Below, one piece after another: positions 57,404 through 64,000 of a stretch of 64,000 bases of DNA (positions are counted from its first letter, which is position 1; each line of letters opens with the position of its first letter). This DNA comes from Amaranthus tricolor. Taxonomy: Eukaryota > Streptophyta > Magnoliopsida > Caryophyllales > Amaranthaceae. Below the pieces are notes generated by a model that made no database searches, was not told where the DNA came from, and worked only from the letters and a program-made list of their open reading frames with translations. The stretch lies in the NCBI RefSeq assembly GCF_026212465.1, contig NC_080060.1, forward strand, positions 16,889,366-16,953,365. Direction: 5' to 3'. Made by a program: the position numbers and the translations under genes.

Positions 57404-57768
57404 CACTACAACATAATTTGTTTTTAGTGAGATATATTTAGCGACATTCAATTTAAATGTCACTATTTCAAATTTCTAATAGTGTATATAGTGGATTTAG
57501 TGACATTTATTAAACCCTTTAGCAGTATAATATAAAATCATACTAAAACTTTTTGCAACATAGGATCTAGTGATATTTCTCATAAATGTCACTATAAACT
57601 ATAATAACAATTACATATGCCACTAAAGGCCAAATAAAGTGTCACTAAATCACTTTATAGTGAAAGATAAAATAAAAACCAACAATTATTACACTAAAAA
57701 TATAAATTAGTTGCATTTTTTTAATGCCACTAAATCTAATGTCACGAAAAGTTAAATTTTTTGTAGTG
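57404..57768. mobile_element. Miniature CACTA element (365 bp)
   Basis: Left end CACTACAACATAATTTG, right end in reverse CACTACAAAAAATTTAAC. Repeated GTGACATTTA / TAAATGTCACTA words throughout. Flanking triplets AAA and AGA differ at one base, so the duplication is imperfect. No coding capacity. Confidence 0.75.
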
Positions 57769-58261
57769 AGAGTCCAAAGCGCAAAGCTGAACCATTTAGC
57801 CGAGGGATCGAAATGAAAGTGGATGTAGCAATTGTGTACCAAGTTTGGAGGTCAAGGGCAATGAAGTCATTTAGTAAGCCTGAAAAGTAGAGAAGTTAAA
57901 AAACAGTCCGGAGGCAAATAAAGCGATGGTAAAGAGTGCATCTTGTAGTAAAGGCATCCAATGCAACATATTAAAAGAAGATGGATAATTTAGAGGGCAT
58001 TTAGTTTCCTAAATGAGGTCTTGACTAAAGCGGGGAGGAGATGGATGTTTAGATTGATGGATAAGGGAGTACATGTGATGGAAATTGAAAAACTGCTCGT
58101 TGGAGAAATTCCAGACTATTAGGATATAATATAACTTGAAAATCGAGATAGCGGAAATATAATTAATAACCCATGCATGGAGGGAATAGGAGAGACCAAA
58201 GTTGTTAATTATTGTAGAAGTGGTCGCAATCTGCAATATGAGCATTTTGATCACATAATGG
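57769..58261. other. Unassigned host sequence
   Basis: Short frames on the minus strand (58009-58299) resemble no protein I can name. Confidence 0.4.
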
Positions 58262-58437
58262 TCAAAAAAAATTTTAATCGATTTTCCCCTCACGAACACC
58301 TATTTGACACCACTTGTCCTCAGTCCATGAAACTTCCAAGGCTACAAACAATTGAAAGTATTAGGTTTTGAATCCAAGACCTTATGTAATAGAGGTAATA
58401 ACAATTGTAATCCAACCACTAGACCACAAAATATTTT
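58262..58437 (-). mobile_element. tRNA-derived SINE-like remnant
   Basis: On the minus strand TGGTCTAGTGGTTGG (58419-58434) is a good Pol III A box and GGATTCAAAACC (58363-58375) a B box, with tRNA-like spacing. A T-run (about 58264-58272) could be the 3' tail. No target duplication was found. Confidence 0.5.
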
Positions 58438-58455
58438 AGCAATTTTTCTTGTCAA

Positions 58456-58639
<184 letters not shown>

Positions 58640-60866
58640 GAGGCGAAGATTGCCTCCTATTTTTATTCACAGGACTAATTTGTGACCATCCAACAACCAA
58701 CCTTTTAAAGTGAGATAAATGATAAATAAACGAAATTCTTTGACCTTATTAAATTAATAAAAAAAAATCAAGAACAAATCAGCGACCATACGGCTGGTCG
58801 TAGAAAATAATCACAGATTGGTAGCAGATTGAATGATTGGTATCCTTCATTGTCTAGTGTATACACACATTTAGAAAATAGTATGACTTAATTATAAGAC
58901 TTGGATTTGTTGCAATATACAGCGCTACGCACTCAAAAAATCTATGATAATTGACAGAGTTACAAAACTTGACCACTTTAAATAAGCGTACATTACCGAA
59001 AATAAGAAGCCACTATTAATTTTTACATTCATAGTTTACATTGACAATATATTAATATATAGATTGCATGATTAATTAGTATCCTTCATTATTATTTCTT
59101 TGAAAGAAAATTGATTACAAATATGGTTTTGGGCTTATGTAACAAAGTCAGAAGATGAGACAACATCAAGGTCATAATCATAAAGGAAAGGATGGACCAA
59201 AATAATTCATTACTCATCATCGTGCATGATTCATACCTATCACTACATCATAAATGTGTTTCATCAATACTTTTTCAAAAGCAATCTAAGCCAAGCTTGT
59301 ATTAAGGGTACGAGTATATATCTAGTTTAATGTGTGTGTTATACATTATTTAATGGTGTAAATTAGCCAAAAGAATTGTAACTAGTAATAAATATAGTAC
59401 ATTAATGTACTACCACTCAAGCAAGCCTTCTATATTGGTTCTTCGTGACAATAGTTGTTAACTGGAGTTGTTATCTGATTTGAGTAGTTAAAAGTATTAG
59501 TCAATTTACATGTTGTTAAGTCAGTTGCTTAAGCAAACTATTACAGAGATGTTCGGTGTATTAATTGTTGTTGGTTAGTTGTTGAGGATATGTTAAACAT
59601 TTGTTTTGTGGTAGATTGCATAACATGTATGATCATCATAAATCCATATAATTTATTGGGGGATCTAGGTGTTCTTTGTCGCTCACATGTGAGGGTGTCA
59701 TCATTATCGTACTCAGTGCATCCAATTTATAGGAATTATGATTAGGGTCTATAGAGGGAAGAAAGACGATAACCTAAACCTATAAAGGAGGATGCAAGCA
59801 AATAGTCACTCAACTCATGAAAGATCCTCGACTCGCATGTGAGGGCGCATTAAGTTTAGAGCATGTGATAAATTTTTATATATCTTATGATAATCTTATA
59901 TATGTACATTTTCGTATTGATCATTTTTTATCTATTAGTAATTTGCATGCTCTCACTGACCAGTAAATTCAATAACAAATTAAACCCAAGAGTAAAACCT
60001 AAAGTCAAAACTGGAATTTAATTCCATGTTTCATGCAACATTGACTTTGTATATATCATACATGACCCATAACTGTAATGTCTTCCTTTGCGTGTTCCCA
60101 TGCAAACTTAAACGCGTTTTTACAAGTACCGAAATTGAAAACTTGGTACCTTAGCTTGGGTTTAAGGATGGACCATGTTCCATATCATTCATTAACATCA
60201 TAGCCATACGTATATGTTTGAAAACTATGTCATATACAATTATTTCAATTAATCCTTATATTTCAAATTTTAATGTTATGCGGTCATGTACGTACATATA
60301 TTAATTATTTAACAAGATTTGGAGCATATTTTACATTTATTTGGTTTGTTTAGAATATGGTGATACTGATAATGATAGGTTTAAAATACGAATTTACTCC
60401 TCGCTTTGAGGATAATAATCATCTCAATTCATGTTAAAAGTCATTATAATTCCAAATTTCAAGATCGATTTAGTTGAAGATAATATACAACACTTGAAGA
60501 CTTACATTATATTTGGATAGGAGGTATTGGAGGGGAAAAATAAGGAAGAAAATGAAGGAATTACATTTTTCTCATTTAGATACCAAAATGGTTGGGGAGA
60601 TGAGTGATATGGAGGGAAGCGAATTGAAAAGGAAACTCATTCACATTTTAAATAAAATAAATCATTTCAACATGGAAAAGATTTAAAACGAAAACACGCT
60701 GATTTCCTATTTCATCTCCGCTTACGTTCCTATCCTTCCACAAATGTAATTCAAATACAATTTTTTTTATAAATTTGAATCATTATTTTCCAAGAAAGCC
60801 CCTAAGACATGAATAGTTTTAGACACATGAGCCACATGTATATACAACCTCTTTAATCATGTCAAG
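58640..60866. other. AT-rich intergenic DNA
   Basis: No gene, RNA or defined repeat seen on either strand. Confidence 0.5.
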
Positions 60867-60874
60867 GGCTATTA

Positions 60875-61556
60875 TAGAGGTGTTCATGGGCGGGCTTGGG
60901 CGGGTATACCCGCGGGTACTTGCCATAAAATCTACCCGCGGGAAAAAATTTACAAAATCGCGCCCGCATTTGCGGGCATAATTTTTTGCCGCTACCCGCC
61001 CATTTTTTAAGCGAGCGGTACCCGCGGGTAAGCGGGTATTTATTACATAAATATTAAAAATATAATTGAAAATATAAAGTTGGGTTTTGATAATAATTAA
61101 AATACAATACAATGTCCAAAATACTCCAAATAAAAATAAGAATTACAATCGAGAAATTCAACATACACGCATTCAATCGAGAAACTATCAAATAAAAATA
61201 AGAATTACAATCAAAATGGTAACTTAAATTTAGAAGAAAATAAGAATACAATCAAGAAAAACAAAAGGAATTACATGAATTCACTCTTTTTATTTTTTTC
61301 TTTTTTTTTTCTCTTTTCGGTTACTTAAAATTTAAAAATTAAATTGATTATTAAATATTTAATATATATTAAAGTAAGCGGGCGGGTGGGTATACCCGCG
61401 GGTATTTTTTACGTGTCGCTACCCGCCCAATTAGCTTGGCGGGCGGGTATTACCCGCCCAAACTTAAATTTTTTTTAAAAAACGCTGTCCATGCTTGCCC
61501 GTTTTTCGAGCCGGACAAATCGGGCCTGGCGGGTAGCCCGCCCATGAACAGCTCTA
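60875..61556. mobile_element. Non-autonomous hAT element (682 bp, GC-rich ends)
   Basis: Perfect 8-bp duplications GGCTATTA (60867-60874, 61557-61564). Terminal repeats TAGAGGTGTTCATGGGCGGGC and, in reverse from the right, TAGAGCTGTTCATGGGCGGGC differ at one base. Both ends carry many GCGGGTA/TACCCGC inverted words, and the centre is AT-rich without a transposase frame. Duplication length and termini are those of the hAT superfamily. Confidence 0.88.
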
Positions 61557-61564
61557 GGCTATTA

Positions 61565-62929
61565 GGGTTTAACATATAGTACATACCCTCTTTCGGTCTC
61601 AATAGCATATTAGTATAAGCCCCTAATATTTTAATGAAATTTTAGACTAATATTAATATTAAATGAAGGTGGATAATAAAGTATATACATATGTATATTG
61701 TAATTGAAAAAGAATTAAATATAAAGAAACCCGAAATACGCTGTTAATCAAGAGTTTATAGGTTTTAAAACACCTCTATATATACTACATTCTCAGTATG
61801 ATAATATATTTCACCATCCTTGTCGCATATGTATGAGAATTTTTAGTTCTTTCCTACTAGTGACTTTAGAAATTGTGAAGTAAAATTGTCCATGACGAAA
61901 AACAACCTAAGGTAGGAACATACCAACATGGGATCCTATTTGTCCTTGACTTTTATCAATAGTCATTAATATTCCATGTTCCCCTGTGACTATGAATTTC
62001 TTGTAAACTCATGATTATTCTATAAAATATTATTAAACAACACTAAAGATTCAGAGAAGAGAAATAATATGAGCAAACAATTGGAATAGGCATATGAGGC
62101 AATTAATATTGTAATTTCTGCCATGAAAGTGTTTATACATTTTTATTTTTATAAAGGAATAATCAAATTATATAAAATTAGATAATATTTTTAGTTGATT
62201 GATTTTATTGCACTATATTTGGTAGCTAAAATAGTCTGATTGCCTACACATTGATTGAAGTTAGTTGATTTTTTTGCATTAATTTATTTGTTTTCATAAT
62301 TATCATGTGGTTCAATAAATTTTTGAAATTTTTCCTAAAATTTAAAATTGTAATTATGGTAGTCTAACAATATAAATAACTGAATATAATAATCAATTAA
62401 ATAAATTCATATCATTAAATTTCCCTTAAAGTTTTTAACAAATATTGCTGGAAAAAAAGGGCAATCATGTACTTTTAGTAATTTAATAAATTGCAGTATA
62501 ATTGGAATGAATGTAATTTATTTTGCAGTATAATCTTCTACCAGTGTATTTTTATTATTTTATCTATCTTTCAGTATAATTTTCTAAATTGTACATTTAT
62601 ATATGACAGTGTAATTGGAATAATTATGATTTATTACATTCATTAATGTATAAATTTTTCCAAAAATGTAAATGCGTCAATATGGTAAGTCAAAAAATAC
62701 AAATAAGTCAAATTTTATTAATATTATCCAATGAAAAAAAAGACAAATGACATGCTAACAATCAAATGGCTTTTTGCTAATATACAATAAAATTAATAGA
62801 ATATATATGATGTGATACTTGGATGACTCGATGAGAATAATGTTTTTCTATATACTTTTTTACTTTAATCAAGAAAAATTTTGATAACGATTAAAGTAAT
62901 CAAAAGTTAGTCGCAACTTCATATCCAAT
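61565..62929. other. AT-rich intergenic DNA
   Basis: No gene. CAGTATAATTGGAAT-like words recur about four times at 62490-62625. Confidence 0.5.
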
Positions 62930-63331
62930 TCTAAAAGTTAATAATGAAATTATTGTACTTATAATTTGACAATTGACAATTTAGGTATAATCTGTGAATT
63001 ACATTTTTTTTATTTTGCACTTTTGTGAATTATAGTTTTTAATGTTTATTTTATGAAAATTACAACCAACAAATTATCAAATTCTACAACGTTCAGGCCA
63101 ATGCACAAAATTCCGACCATTTTAGTGATCGAAGTTTTAAGTTAATGAGTTAGGAATTTTGTAATTTGGCCTAAACTCTGTAAACATTGATACTTTTAAT
63201 TATTTTAATTTTAAAAAATAAACATTAAAGACTATAATTCGCAAAAGTACAAAAATTGAAAACTAATTCACAAATTTATTCGAAAGTTGCCAATATATAA
63301 GTACAATCATCTCATTATTAACTTTTAAAAT
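62930..63331. mobile_element. Fold-back MITE with long terminal inverted repeats
   Basis: Left AAAAGTTAATAATGA...ATTGTACTTATA...GTGAATTA...TTTAATGTTTATTTT pairs with the reverse of the right end over about 150 bp per arm with mismatches (shared blocks ATTGTACTTATA, GAATTATAG, TTTAATGTTTATTTT). About 400 bp, no ORF. The superfamily cannot be assigned because no clear target duplication is seen. Confidence 0.68.
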
Positions 63332-64000
63332 ATTTGTCAAACAATCATAAAAATTAGATCTAGATTTATAGTTTATAAATATCTCTTCCACCAAATTTAC
63401 TACATCACTCTATACATGAAAATCTAATGACTACAATTAATAACCAAAACATGAGGGATGATCTCTACTCTTTACTTTTTGGTAGAACACACAACACAAC
63501 CAAAACCCTCATGATTTTGCTCATCACACCATGATGTCATGATGACATCATACAGAGTTAAAAACGCAGCGACTTGGAAGCATTCACGGTAAAACGACAC
63601 GTAAGAGTCTCTCTATCACAAAGATCTGGTAAATCTGATGTTTCAAAAGGCAAAGTATAAGACGCGTGGCATAACATGTGTTGTGGGGACACCTGTTTAT
63701 TTTTGCTTTATTTTATGGGAAAAATGAAAAGAGAGAAAGTGATAAACTGATAAGCATTTGGGGCGTTGGACAATCTGGCAATAATGGACCACTTACTGCA
63801 TTCAGTCGGCTGTTAATGGGCCATTTTAATTGTGTACAAGGAAGACCAAACCCATAATACTTCCAAAACTCGCCTTTTTGAAAGTTTCAAACCCTAATAA
63901 TTGTCCGCTCTCCTACAAGATTAGGATGAGATTGTTACTTCACAATGAGAAGACTCTTTTGTTTAGAAAAATAAACAATGATGTAGAGGTTTTTCTATTT
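63332..64000 (+). promoter_or_regulatory. Promoter-like sequence, probably of a host gene right of the window
   Basis: Unlike the rest of the spacers it is less AT-rich and has clustered plant cis-elements. There is a 19-bp near-perfect palindrome of two TGATGTCA/TGACATCA bZIP-like sites (63532-63550), an ACGT core in GACACGTAAG (about 63597), a site II TGGGCC (63817-63822), and a telo-box AAACCCTAA (63889-63897), the last two 67 bp apart. Site II plus telo-box is a known promoter combination of translation and cell-cycle genes. No coding frame begins before the edge, so the gene is inferred. Confidence 0.4.

Noticed and set aside
58363..58434. tRNA gene
   Set aside because: A and B boxes are present but there is no cloverleaf or CCA-side stem; best seen as a SINE remnant.
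60819..61112. Minus-strand frame across the hAT border
   Set aside because: Crosses element and flank, no conserved motif.

Overview
This window is plant nuclear DNA, most likely from a eudicot, and almost all of it is stacked transposable elements. The evidence is five LTR retrotransposons of plant lineages (three chromovirus-type Ty3/gypsy, one Tat-type Ty3/gypsy, one SIRE-type Ty1/copia plus a small deleted copia), plant-type primer-binding sites, CACTA and hAT elements with proper target duplications, a tRNA-derived SINE remnant, AT-rich spacers and (TA)n/(TTA)n arrays. I find no complete host gene. The only host-gene hints are a possible broken exon (22558-22730) and promoter-like sequence at the right edge.

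Layout, left to right. 1-16906 holds a minus-strand gypsy element G1 that runs off the left edge. Its 5' LTR is 14649-16906, it has an acidic ORF upstream of gag, and its gag-pol frame is open. A very young SIRE-type copia element (1966-12700, LTRs differing at one site, duplication TCCAC) is inserted inside G1 gag. G1 itself sits inside a second minus-strand gypsy element G2 (16907-22557), whose remaining part must lie left of the window. G2 interrupts a short coding-looking host segment. A complete but mutated plus-strand gypsy element G3 (23021-33520, duplication GCCAC) follows. Its damage is mostly C->T/G->A, and it has lost two integrase catalytic residues.

33526-38945 is old host/intergenic DNA with a decayed LINE, a hAT-like element (35177-36286) and a possible Stowaway MITE. 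38957-51438 is a Tat-lineage gypsy element with gag-pol including two RNase H domains. Its 3' region of about 5.6 kb carries an antisense, intron-containing accessory gene flanked on both sides by hairpin-forming tandem repeats. 51450-53866 is an RTE-type LINE remnant split by a CACTA element (52041-53357) that contains a perfect 44-bp inverted repeat. 53875-57097 is a deleted copia element keeping only gag and protease. The remainder holds a mini-CACTA (57404-57768), a SINE remnant, a long (TA)n array, a GC-rich hAT element (60875-61556), a fold-back MITE (about 62930-63331) and the right-edge promoter-like region.

Within each retrotransposon the genes form one particle cycle: Gag assembles the particle, protease matures it, RT/RNase H copy the RNA from the tRNA-primed site, and integrase inserts the cDNA. 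The parts outside that scheme are the SIRE third (envelope-like) ORF, the G1/G3 pre-gag acidic ORF and the Tat antisense gene. These are the most interesting coding regions here. Coordinates of LTRs, duplications and introns were read by hand from the sequence; family assignments rest on motif recognition, not on searches.
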